DNA from: Pseudomonadota bacterium | GTDB taxonomy: Bacteria > Chloroflexota > UBA6077 > JAJPHF01 | Assembly (NCBI GenBank): GCA_021325365.1 | Contig: JAJPHF010000187.1 | Span: 1-27,406 of the forward strand | Direction of reading: 5' to 3' | Length of the DNA: 27,406 bases | Shown here: in pieces, positions 1 through 6,854 of the stretch | Layout: every line of letters starts with the position of its first letter | Numbering within the stretch: the first letter of the stretch is position 1 | Program-made: the position numbers and the translations under genes | Notes under the pieces: model-generated | Database searches by the model: none | Seen by the model: only the letters and a program-made list of their open reading frames with translations | Told to the model about the DNA's origin: nothing

Positions 1-45
1 GACGTCGTCCTGCCAGTCCATCCGCAACGGCCGTCCGCCCGCCAT
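1..45 (-). CDS. 5' fragment of a gene leaving the window; possible IS630-type transposase
   Basis: An ATG at 45 on the minus strand opens a reading frame that runs off the left edge. Only 15 residues are visible (MAGGRPLRMDWQDDV). A strong Shine-Dalgarno site (GGGAGG, 7 bases upstream) supports a real start. The N-terminus, with an R-P-L-R-x-D-W-Q-D-D pattern, resembles my recollection of the first residues of IS630-like helix-turn-helix transposases in Chloroflexota. Fifteen residues cannot establish a family. It lies 57 bases downstream of the HpaB-type gene on the same strand, so it could also be an ordinary last gene of that operon. No terminal inverted repeat is recognisable beside it. 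Confidence 0.4.
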   Translation of the reverse strand, partial: MAGGRPLRMDWQDDV

Positions 46-102
46 GGTTCGCCCTCCCGGTTCGTCTCCTAGAGTTTACGGCGCACTCACAGCGATTCGG
101 TA

Positions 103-1620
103 TTAGCCGCGGCTGGTGCCGGCTTCGAGCGACGGTGCCGCCGGCGGCGCGGTGGCGGCGGAGGGCGTCGTCAGGTCGTAGCTGGCCAGGCAGCGGTCGA
201 CCAGCGCCTCGGCGGCGGCCCAGTCGAAGGCGCGGTACTCGCGCCCCTTCACCGCCGCGGGCTCACCGGCGTAGAACATCTCGTACTGTAGATGGCGCGC
301 CGCGAACTCCGAGCCCACCAGGTCCCAGAGCAGCTTGAGCAGCTTCACCCGCTCGCCGGCCGGCGCCTCGGCCCAGCGGACGTAGCGCTCGACATCCGGC
401 GCGGTGGTGGGGCTGAGCAGGTCGGCCGCCGACGACGGGAGCTGGATCACGCTGCCGCCCATCAGGCCGCGGACCATCGTCATCACCTCGGGGTAGAGCT
501 GGGCTTGCAGCGTCTGGCTGGCGTAGACCATCGTCCGGTCCGGGCACATCACCCCGAACTCGTCCAGCCGCGCGTTCACCTCGGCCGCCAGCACCAGCCC
601 CTCGACCAGCGCCACGCGGCTGGCCAGGTCGCCCAGCAGGGCGATCGTCTCCGGCTTGGCGAGCTGGCCGTTGCGCTCGCAGATCCGCTTCACCAGGCCG
701 ACCAGGAACTCCAGCTTGGCCCAGGAGCGGATGTGCGCCTGCAGGTTGCCGAGGGAGTGCGCGGCGGTCTCGCTGAACTGGCCGAAGGTCAGGGCCACGT
801 CGCGGTAGACGAAGACGTCTTCCCAGGGCACGAACACGTCGTCGAGCACGACCAGCGAGTCGGTCTCGTCGAAGCGGGTCGTGAGCGGGTAGTCGAAGAC
901 GGTGGTGGCGCCCAGGGTGTAGGGCCGGCGCGTGTACAGCTTGAGGCCCGGCGCGTCGTTGGGCACGACGAGGGAGATGGCGTAGTCCTCGTCGCCGGGT
1001 CGCAGCGGCAGGATCACCGAGATGAACACGTAGTCCGACATCACGCCGCCGGTGGCGAGCATCTGCGCGCCACGCAGGACGATGCCGCCGTCTTTCTCCT
1101 TCACCACGCCGGCGTAGAGGTACGGCTCCGGCTGCTGGTGGGCGGGCCGGGTGCGGTCGACGGTCGGCTGGACGATAGCGTAGCTCAGGTAGAGGTCCTC
1201 GTCGGCAGCCTTGGCGTAGAAGCGCTGGATGTTCTCGGCGAACTGCTGGCCGCCGCGGGCGAAGAAGGCCGGCGAGCCGGCCCAGGCGCATAGGAACGAC
1301 GCCATGTGGTCGGGCGAGCGCCCGAGCAGCCCATAGGACTGATCGGCGACGGCCTTCAGCGCGCGGCGCCGCGCGACCAGGTCGTCGTAGCTGCGGGGGA
1401 TGAGCCACCACTTGTCGATCGGGCGCCCGTCGCGCGGCGAGGGGTAGGTCATCAGCTCCCGGTTCGCCGGGTCGTTGGCCAGGTCGAACAGGGACGCGAT
1501 GGCCTGGACGCCCTCGGCGAAGGCCGGATGGGTCGTGACGTCCGCCACGCGCTCGCCATTCAGGTACACCGTTCGCCCGTCGCGGAGCCCGCGCACGTAC
1601 TCCGCACCACTGCGCGTCAT
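103..1620 (-). CDS. 4-hydroxyphenylacetate 3-hydroxylase (HpaB) family FADH2-dependent monooxygenase
   Basis: The 505-residue product has the length and character of the HpaB/PheA1/TftD family: two-component flavin monooxygenases that use FADH2 from a separate reductase to ortho-hydroxylate phenolic rings. The N-terminus (S-G-A-E-Y-V-R-G-L-R-D-G-R) is typical, followed by the acyl-CoA-dehydrogenase-like middle and helical C-terminal domains. A late Y-P-E-V-M-T-M-V-R-G-L-M-G-G segment is also characteristic. The ATG at 1620 is preceded by GGAGAGAGG. It is the last confidently identified gene of a minus-strand run with the MBL-fold hydrolase (97-base gap) and the amidohydrolase. No HpaC-type flavin reductase is present in the window, so the reducing partner must be elsewhere. 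Family assignment is firm; the substrate is unknown, and members also act on chlorophenols, phenol or non-aromatic compounds. Confidence 0.88.
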   Translation of the reverse strand: MTRSGAEYVRGLRDGRTVYLNGERVADVTTHPAFAEGVQAIASLFDLANDPANRELMTYPSPRDGRPIDKWWLIPRSYDDLVARRRALKAVADQSYGLLGRSPDHMASFLCAWAGSPAFFARGGQQFAENIQRFYAKAADEDLYLSYAIVQPTVDRTRPAHQQPEPYLYAGVVKEKDGGIVLRGAQMLATGGVMSDYVFISVILPLRPGDEDYAISLVVPNDAPGLKLYTRRPYTLGATTVFDYPLTTRFDETDSLVVLDDVFVPWEDVFVYRDVALTFGQFSETAAHSLGNLQAHIRSWAKLEFLVGLVKRICERNGQLAKPETIALLGDLASRVALVEGLVLAAEVNARLDEFGVMCPDRTMVYASQTLQAQLYPEVMTMVRGLMGGSVIQLPSSAADLLSPTTAPDVERYVRWAEAPAGERVKLLKLLWDLVGSEFAARHLQYEMFYAGEPAAVKGREYRAFDWAAAEALVDRCLASYDLTTPSAATAPPAAPSLEAGTSRG

Positions 1621-1717
1621 CAGCAGCCCTCTCTCCTGCGATCACCCCGGGTATTTCACATTCTATCAGGGCAGCTCTCAGGGCAGGGCGAGGGCTCCCG
1701 AGCCCGGTCGTACCGCG

Positions 1718-2620
1718 CTAGCGCGCCGCGACGACCTCGCCTAGCGGCGGGCGCCCGGCTCGCCGGCGATCGGGCACGATGAACCGGAAGGTCTCCCCGC
1801 GGGCCAGGTAGCGCACCCTTCCCTCCAGGCCCTCGGCGGCCACAGCCTGCTGGAAGTCGCGCAGCGGCGACCGGAAGACCGGGTAGTCGTCGTAGTGGAT
1901 CGGAACGGCCGTGCGGGGCTGCACGATGCGCATCATCTGGAGCCCCTGCTTGTCGTCCATCGTCAGCATCACGCCGAGCAGCCGCGTGCCGCCCAGGTGC
2001 AGCAGCGCCAGGTCGACGTCCGGATAGCGGCGCGGGATCTCCCGCAGGTCGCCGTGGATGAGCGTGTCGCCACTGACGTACACGCGCAGCCGCACGTCGC
2101 CCGGCGTCGTCTCGAACTCGAGCATGCTGCCCATCACCGGCGGCAGTGCCAGGCTCAGCGGCCCCGGCCCATGCTTGCCCGGCATCGCCGTCACGCGCAG
2201 GCGCACGTTCCCCTTGCGGAAGGTGCGCGTCCGCCACGTCTGGAGGGGGCGCGCGGCGTGGAACCCCATGCCCTGCAGCGCGTCCGCGGCCTGGTCCGTC
2301 GTCACGATCGGCAGGCCCTTGTCGAGCCGGCGCGCGACCAGCCGGTCGAAGTGGTCCTCGTGCAGGTGCGACAGCACGACCAGGTCGACCCGCGGCAACT
2401 GCTCGATGTCGATCGCCGGATTGGTCAAGCGGTGGGACTGCAGCCCGTAGCCCAGGTGTACGCGGTCGCCGCGGTGCAGGAAGTTCGGGTCGGCGAGGAT
2501 CGTGAACCCCGCGTAGCGCAGCAGCACGGTCGCCGTTCCGATGAAGAAGAGCGATCCCGTGCCAAGTGCGTCCGCGGTCTGAGTGCTGGGGAACTCGAGC
2601 GTCGAAGTTGTCCCGTTCAC
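1718..2620 (-). CDS. MBL-fold metal-dependent hydrolase (UlaG-like)
   Basis: This 300-residue protein has the metallo-beta-lactamase fold. The signature H-L-H-E-D-H lies at residues 85-90 (H85, H87, D89, H90), preceded by a run of hydrophobic residues. H150, D185 (in V-S-G-D-T) and H242 (in P-I-H-Y-D-D) are plausible remaining ligands of a dinuclear metal site. The pattern is that of the UlaG/RomA-like L-ascorbate-6-phosphate lactonase superfamily, which hydrolyses lactones or phosphodiesters; the actual substrate cannot be named. The start is a GTG at 2620 behind AGGGGAGTAGGA. It is cytoplasmic, with no signal peptide. It lies 55 bases after the amidohydrolase and 97 before the HpaB-type gene on the same strand, consistent with one transcript. 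Confidence 0.85.
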   Translation of the reverse strand: MNGTTSTLEFPSTQTADALGTGSLFFIGTATVLLRYAGFTILADPNFLHRGDRVHLGYGLQSHRLTNPAIDIEQLPRVDLVVLSHLHEDHFDRLVARRLDKGLPIVTTDQAADALQGMGFHAARPLQTWRTRTFRKGNVRLRVTAMPGKHGPGPLSLALPPVMGSMLEFETTPGDVRLRVYVSGDTLIHGDLREIPRRYPDVDLALLHLGGTRLLGVMLTMDDKQGLQMMRIVQPRTAVPIHYDDYPVFRSPLRDFQQAVAAEGLEGRVRYLARGETFRFIVPDRRRAGRPPLGEVVAAR

Positions 2621-2675
2621 GTCCTACTCCCCTCGCGCTGCAGGATATCTCTGCCTCTTCAGCGCTCAGGGCACG

Positions 2676-4406
2676 TCACATGCCTGCCGGGCGGCGACCG
2701 GGACCGCGCCGAGTAGCCGATCTAGGAGAGGCGGTTTCAGGCGGGCGCTCGTGGACCACGGCCCCGCCGAGGATCGTCAGCTCGACGGGGATATCCTTGA
2801 GCCGCTCCTCGGGACAAGTGAGCGGGTCGTCGGCGAGGACGACCAGGTCCGCGATCTTGCCGACCTCGATCGAGCCGTAGCGGTCCTCGTTCCAGGTCAG
2901 CAGGTGGCCGGCCTGGATCGCCATCCGCAGCGCCTCCTCGCGGCTGAGGCGGCTCTCGCCGAGCGAGCGGCCAGACTCCTCATCCCAGCGCGCCAGCGCC
3001 TCCCAGGCCGTCCAGAGCATCGAGTAGGGCACGCCGTCGGTGCCGAGCGCCACCGGCACGCCGGCGTCGAGCAGCTCGCGCAGGGGGATCGCCCGCGGCC
3101 CGAGGGCGTCTAGCCCGTAGCGGTCGCTGGACAGGTAGAGGAAGCCCGGCGTGGCCGTCACGACCAGGCCCAGCGCCTTGATCCGCGCGATCTGCTCGGG
3201 CGTGGCCTGGTTGACGTGGATCGCCACCCAGCGGCGGTCGCGGATCGGCACCTCGGCGTCGATCGCCTCGAAGGCGCGCAGGGCGTACTCTAGGTCGCGG
3301 CTGACGATCGTGTTCACGCGCAGGCCGTGCCCCGCGGCCTCGATCCCCAGCGGCACGAACCGCTCGTAGGGCACGGCCTGGTAGAAATGCCCGGCCCACT
3401 GTTCGTAGGGGTAGTCGGGCGCCAGCAGCGCCGCTACCTGCGGGTCGGCCACGCCGCCGAGGTTGATGCCCTCGACGCGGAAGCAGTCGTCGCCCAGTCC
3501 GCGGTCGCTGGCCACGCCGGCGTGCTGGTAGAGCAGGTCGGCGAGCTGCCGGTCGTCGAGCACGGTGCCGGGGATGCTGATCGGCGCGTGCATCCGCAGC
3601 GGCAGCTCGCCGCGCGCCGCCACCTCGCGGTAGGCGCGGATCAGCAGCGGCGTGAGACCGTGTCCCTCGTAGGCGCTGGTCGTCCCCGCCGCGCTGTAGG
3701 CTCTGGCCCCGAGCCGCACGCTGGCGACGCGGTCGGCGTAGCTGAAGCGCGGCAGGGCGCGGAACAGCGTGTACTCCAGGACGGGGACGAAGTTGCGCTC
3801 CAGGAACACGCCCGTTGGCTCGCCGCGGGCGTCCTTCAGGATCTCGACGTTGTGCGGCGCCGGCGTGTCGCGCGTGACGCCGGCCAGGGCCAGGGCGCGG
3901 GAGTTGGCGACGGACGGAAACGGCCGCCGGCTCCACCAGCCCCACACGGCGCGCACGTACACCGGGTGGTCGGGCGCGGCCTCGTCCAGGTCGTGGCGAG
4001 TGGGGAAGCGGCCCTCGCGGAGCTGCTCCGGCCGGCTCACGTAGTCGTGCGGCGGCTCGCCCATCGGCATCAGCACGATCCACTCGCCCGGCGGGGTGCT
4101 CCGCGCCGCCTCGCGCACCACGGCGACGATCTCGGCTACCGAGCGCAGGCCGGCGATGGGGATACCGCCGCGCGCCTTCAGGCCCTCGCGGTCGGCGTGG
4201 GGGTGGGCGTCGCAGAAGCCGGGCAGCACCGCCCGGCCGGCCAGGTCGACGCGGCGCGTGTCGGGCGCGGCCTCCGCCAGCAGCGCCGCCGACTCGCCCA
4301 CGGCGACGATGCGGCCGGCGCGCACGGCCACGGCGCCGGCGCGGCGCGAGGCGCGGTCGAGGGTGAGCACGTTGCCGTTGTAGAGCAGCAGGTCGGGCGC
4401 GGCCAT
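2676..4406 (-). CDS. YtcJ-type amidohydrolase with altered metal ligands
   Basis: The 576-residue product is an amidohydrolase of the YtcJ/Amidohydro_3 group. It has an N-terminal beta-sandwich piece, the D-A-H-P-H metal motif (H68, H70), a (beta/alpha)8 barrel and a C-terminal G-x-I-x-V-G-K-I-A-D-L-V-V-L-A-D-D-P return to the sandwich. H397 and D457 (G-T-D-G-V-P) match the strand-6 His and strand-8 Asp. Aligned by eye with the sister gene at 16166-17923, the metal-bridging Lys is Glu312 here and the strand-5 His is Asn365. Activity may therefore be mononuclear or altered. No signal peptide is seen. The ATG at 4406 begins the minus-strand run with the MBL and HpaB-type genes. Substrate unknown; cyclic amide, N-acyl or imine hydrolysis is usual in the family. 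Confidence 0.85.
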   Translation of the reverse strand: MAAPDLLLYNGNVLTLDRASRRAGAVAVRAGRIVAVGESAALLAEAAPDTRRVDLAGRAVLPGFCDAHPHADREGLKARGGIPIAGLRSVAEIVAVVREAARSTPPGEWIVLMPMGEPPHDYVSRPEQLREGRFPTRHDLDEAAPDHPVYVRAVWGWWSRRPFPSVANSRALALAGVTRDTPAPHNVEILKDARGEPTGVFLERNFVPVLEYTLFRALPRFSYADRVASVRLGARAYSAAGTTSAYEGHGLTPLLIRAYREVAARGELPLRMHAPISIPGTVLDDRQLADLLYQHAGVASDRGLGDDCFRVEGINLGGVADPQVAALLAPDYPYEQWAGHFYQAVPYERFVPLGIEAAGHGLRVNTIVSRDLEYALRAFEAIDAEVPIRDRRWVAIHVNQATPEQIARIKALGLVVTATPGFLYLSSDRYGLDALGPRAIPLRELLDAGVPVALGTDGVPYSMLWTAWEALARWDEESGRSLGESRLSREEALRMAIQAGHLLTWNEDRYGSIEVGKIADLVVLADDPLTCPEERLKDIPVELTILGGAVVHERPPETASPRSATRRGPGRRPAGM

Positions 4407-4435
4407 CGGAGCCCCCGGTGGTCGAGATGCTCGGC

Positions 4436-4465
4436 AGTATACCCTGGGCGCCTGGCGCCGGGTAT
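4436..4465 (-). promoter_or_regulatory. Possible promoter -10 with overlapping dyad upstream of the amidohydrolase
   Basis: On the minus strand TATACT (4441-4436) matches the -10 consensus in five of six positions and lies 30 bases before the amidohydrolase ATG. It overlaps an interrupted inverted repeat at 4439-4465: ATACCC, a TG bulge, GGCGCC, one T, GGCGCC, GGGTAT. No good -35 hexamer is seen 16-18 bases upstream, which would fit an activator-dependent promoter. The dyad sits in the 217-base divergent region shared with the LLM oxidoreductase, so one regulator could control both. Confidence 0.4.
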
Positions 4466-4623
4466 GGCGCGCGGGGCGGGGTATTGCGCGGCACGCGCGG
4501 CGGTGTTCCGGCAGGTCGCGGCCCGGGGGCCTTGTCCGGGGCGCGGCGCGCGAGTATCCTTGGCGGAGCGCTGGCGCGCGGGTGGGCCGCGGCGCCGGGG
4601 TGTCGCGGCGGGGTGAGCGGCCG

Positions 4624-5628
4624 ATGCCCGTGTTCGGTCTCGAGCTGCACGAGTACCTGGACGCGCCGACGATCGTCGAGGAAGCGCGCCTCGGCGAGCG
4701 GCTGGGCTACGCCTCGGTCTGGCTCGGCGACTCGCAGCTCATCTGGCGCGAGCTGCACACCCTGCTCGGCGCGGTGGCGACGGTCACCGAGCGGGTACGC
4801 CTCGGCTCCGGCGTAACCAACCCGCTCACCCGCCACCCCACGGTCACCGCCAGCGCGCTGGCCACCCTACAGGAGCTCTCCCGCGGCCGGATGATCCTCG
4901 GCATCGGCGCGGGCTTCACCTCGGCGCGTACGCTGGGGCTGGCGCCGGCCACGCGCGCGGCGCTGGCCGAGCACGTCGCCACCGTGCGCGCGCTGCTCGC
5001 CGGCGAGGCCGTGCCGGCCGCGGCGGGGGAGATGCGGCTGGCCTTCGCCAACCCCGCCGCCGTCCCGCCGATCGTCCTCGGCGCCGGCGGGCCGAAAATG
5101 CTCCGCCTGGCCGGCGAGATCGCCGACGGCGTGGTCTTCGCCGGCCAGGGGCGCGCCGACGCGGCGCTGCGGACGAAGCTCGACGCGGTGCGCGCTGGGC
5201 GCGAGGCCGCCGGCCGGCTGGGGCGGCCGTTCCTCACCTGCCTCGGCATCGCCGCCGCGGTCCACGCCGACCGCGCCCGCGCCATCGCCGCCGTGCGGCC
5301 GCACGTGGCCGCCTCCGTGCTGGTGCACCCGCGCTGGCCGCTGAGCCCGGCCGCGCAGCAGGCCAGCGAGCGCGCGCGGCAGGTCTATCGCTACGCCGAG
5401 CACATGAGCCCGAGCGACCGGTTCGCCGGGCTGATCCCCGACGAGGTCGTCCAGGAGTTCGCCCTCGCCGGCACGCCCGACGACTGTATCGCCCAGGCGC
5501 GCGCGCTGTTCGCGGCCGGCATCGACGAGATCACCATCCGCCCGTTCCCGGTCGACGGCGGCACGCGCGCCGCGACCATCGAGACCTTCGCCCACGCGGT
5601 GATGAGCGCGTTTGCCTACAGACCGTAG
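4624..5628 (+). CDS. LLM-class (luciferase-like) flavin-dependent oxidoreductase
   Basis: The 334-residue product belongs to the bacterial luciferase-like superfamily (FMN- or F420-dependent). Diagnostic parts are the N-terminal E-A-R-L-G-E-R-L-G-Y-A-S-V-W-L-G-D strand-helix and the G-S-G-V-T-N-P-L-T-R-H-P segment near residues 59-70. The glycine-rich G-R-M-I-L-G-I-G-A-G-F and P-P-I-V-L-G-A-G-G-P-K segments also fit, as does a C-terminal G-T-P-D-D-C-I stretch. This last group resembles methylenetetrahydromethanopterin reductase-type members. The ATG at 4624 was chosen because homology begins there; an in-frame GTG at 4582 would add an Arg/Gly-rich extension of 14 residues. It is divergent from the amidohydrolase operon, and its 3' end overlaps the convergent ACMSD-like gene by 13 bases. 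Cofactor (FMN or F420) and substrate are unresolved. Confidence 0.87.
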   Translation: MPVFGLELHEYLDAPTIVEEARLGERLGYASVWLGDSQLIWRELHTLLGAVATVTERVRLGSGVTNPLTRHPTVTASALATLQELSRGRMILGIGAGFTSARTLGLAPATRAALAEHVATVRALLAGEAVPAAAGEMRLAFANPAAVPPIVLGAGGPKMLRLAGEIADGVVFAGQGRADAALRTKLDAVRAGREAAGRLGRPFLTCLGIAAAVHADRARAIAAVRPHVAASVLVHPRWPLSPAAQQASERARQVYRYAEHMSPSDRFAGLIPDEVVQEFALAGTPDDCIAQARALFAAGIDEITIRPFPVDGGTRAATIETFAHAVMSAFAYRP

Positions 5629-6698
5629 AACGTGCGCGGGTTGTCGTAGAGGATCTTCTGCACGGCCGACTGGGGGATCTCGCCGCGATCGGCACGTGCC
5701 TGGAGCAGCCGCGGGAAATCCATCTCCATCGACGCGTCGGCGTGGGTGTAGTCCGAGCCGAGGAGCAGGTTGTCCTCGCCGGTGAACTTCAGAATGTACG
5801 GCAGGTCCTCGTCCACCTGGATGCTGGTGTACAGCCGGTTCTGGCGCAGCACGTCCTCCGGCACCTCGAAGTTCGGCCCGCGCTGGTTCGGGTCGCCCTG
5901 GCCCAGCCGCTCCACGCGCCGCCGCAGGTCGTAGAGCACGAACGGCACCCAGGAGGCGCCGGCCTCGATGCAGCCGAAGCGCAGGGTCGGGAACTTGCTC
6001 GGGATGCCGTGCAGGATCAGCGAGTGGAAGGCGTGCACGGCGGGAATGCCGATGCGGATGAAGCGACCGTAGGAGAACTCGCGCGCCGGCGGGAAGTCGG
6101 GCACGCCCGAGCCGACGTGGAAGCAGATCGGCATGTTCAGGCGCTGGGCCTCCTCGTACAGCGGGAAGTAGTAGGGGTCGTTCGGCCACTTGCCGGCCTC
6201 CTTGTCCCCCTTCTTCAGCACGCCAACCGCGCCGTGGTCCTTGGCGAAGCGCAGCTCCTTGACTGCCTCCTCGATGTTCGTGCAGGGCGGCAGGCAGACC
6301 CAGCGCAGGCGCCCCTTCGAGCGCTCGCTGCGGTCGGCCAGCCAGCGGTTGTAGCTGCGCCGCAGGGCCAGGTCGACGTCGGAACGCTCGCTGATCCCGA
6401 CCAGGAACAGCGTCGGGTAGATCACCTGGATCTCGACGCCCATCGCGTCCATGTCGCGGAGGCGCGCCTCGACGTCTATCAGCTCGCGCGTCTCCACGGT
6501 CGTGCGAGTGTTCGCGTCGCTGCGGATGAAGCGCGGCTGGCGGTGGCCGTCGATCATCCAGTAGCGCGAGGGCGGTCGGGACGGGTCGGGGTTGGGCGGA
6601 TAGGCGGTGGTGGGCTTGAGGTGCTGCTCGTCCTCCGCCAGGTACTCCCAGGTAGCCTCGGTCTCGTCGACGTGGGTATCGGCGTCGATGATGCGCAC
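5616..6698 (-). CDS. Amidohydrolase-2 (ACMSD-like) metal-dependent hydrolase/decarboxylase
   Basis: This 360-residue protein belongs to the amidohydrolase-related family of ACMSD and gamma-resorcylate decarboxylase, TIM barrels that hydrolyse or decarboxylate aromatic-derived acids. It starts with D-A-D-T-H-V-D-E (D7, H9). It also shows H194 in C-F-H-V-G-S-G, H225 in V-H-A-F-H, E245 and D316 in L-L-L-G-S-D-Y-T-H. D316 is the strand-8 Asp, and the Y-D-N-P-R-T-F-Y-G-L ending is typical. The start is a GTG at 6698 with AGGGGAG upstream. It is divergent from the solute-binding protein at 6855 and seems to share its control region. The usual H-x-H on strand 1 is H-x-D here, which is common in this subgroup. 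The family is clear; decarboxylase or hydrolase activity cannot be decided. Confidence 0.86.
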   Translation of the reverse strand: MRIIDADTHVDETEATWEYLAEDEQHLKPTTAYPPNPDPSRPPSRYWMIDGHRQPRFIRSDANTRTTVETRELIDVEARLRDMDAMGVEIQVIYPTLFLVGISERSDVDLALRRSYNRWLADRSERSKGRLRWVCLPPCTNIEEAVKELRFAKDHGAVGVLKKGDKEAGKWPNDPYYFPLYEEAQRLNMPICFHVGSGVPDFPPAREFSYGRFIRIGIPAVHAFHSLILHGIPSKFPTLRFGCIEAGASWVPFVLYDLRRRVERLGQGDPNQRGPNFEVPEDVLRQNRLYTSIQVDEDLPYILKFTGEDNLLLGSDYTHADASMEMDFPRLLQARADRGEIPQSAVQKILYDNPRTFYGL

Positions 6699-6732
6699 GG
6701 GACTTCTCCCCTGGCCAGCGCCTGCTGGCGAC

Positions 6733-6751
6733 TATCCTGAGCGCCAGGATA
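6733..6751. promoter_or_regulatory. Perfect 7-5-7 dyad, putative operator
   Basis: TATCCTG (6733-6739) and CAGGATA (6745-6751) form a perfect inverted repeat with a 5-base spacer in the divergent region. Its right half contains the -10 element of the leftward promoter described separately. A dimeric regulator bound here would block that promoter and could affect the rightward one. No regulator gene is adjacent. Confidence 0.45.
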
Positions 6752-6774
6752 TGCTGCGCGCGCAGGCTTGGCAA
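6746..6774 (-). promoter_or_regulatory. Sigma70-type promoter for the ACMSD-like gene
   Basis: Reading the minus strand, TTGCCA (6774-6769, 5/6 to -35 consensus), a 17-base spacer, and TATCCT (6751-6746, 4/6 to -10 consensus) precede the GTG at 6698 by about 48 bases. The -35 overlaps that of the rightward promoter because TTGGCAA is nearly self-complementary. Confidence 0.45.
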
Positions 6775-6797
6775 GGCGGCGGCGACCGGCCTAGACT
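6768..6797 (+). promoter_or_regulatory. Sigma70-type promoter for the solute-binding protein at 6855
   Basis: TTGGCA (6768-6773, 5/6), an 18-base spacer and TAGACT (6792-6797, 4/6) lie about 58 bases before the ATG at 6855. An alternative -10, GATAAT at 6802-6807, has no partner -35 at correct spacing. Confidence 0.4.
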
Positions 6798-6854
6798 ACG
6801 CGATAATGCGTGGAGCGGCCGAGCGTGGGGACGAGCGTGGGGAGGGGGAGCGAC

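Noticed and set aside
1692..1705. Hairpin GGGCT-CCCG-AGCCC after the MBL-fold gene
   Set aside because: Only five base pairs and no T-run; too weak to call a terminator.
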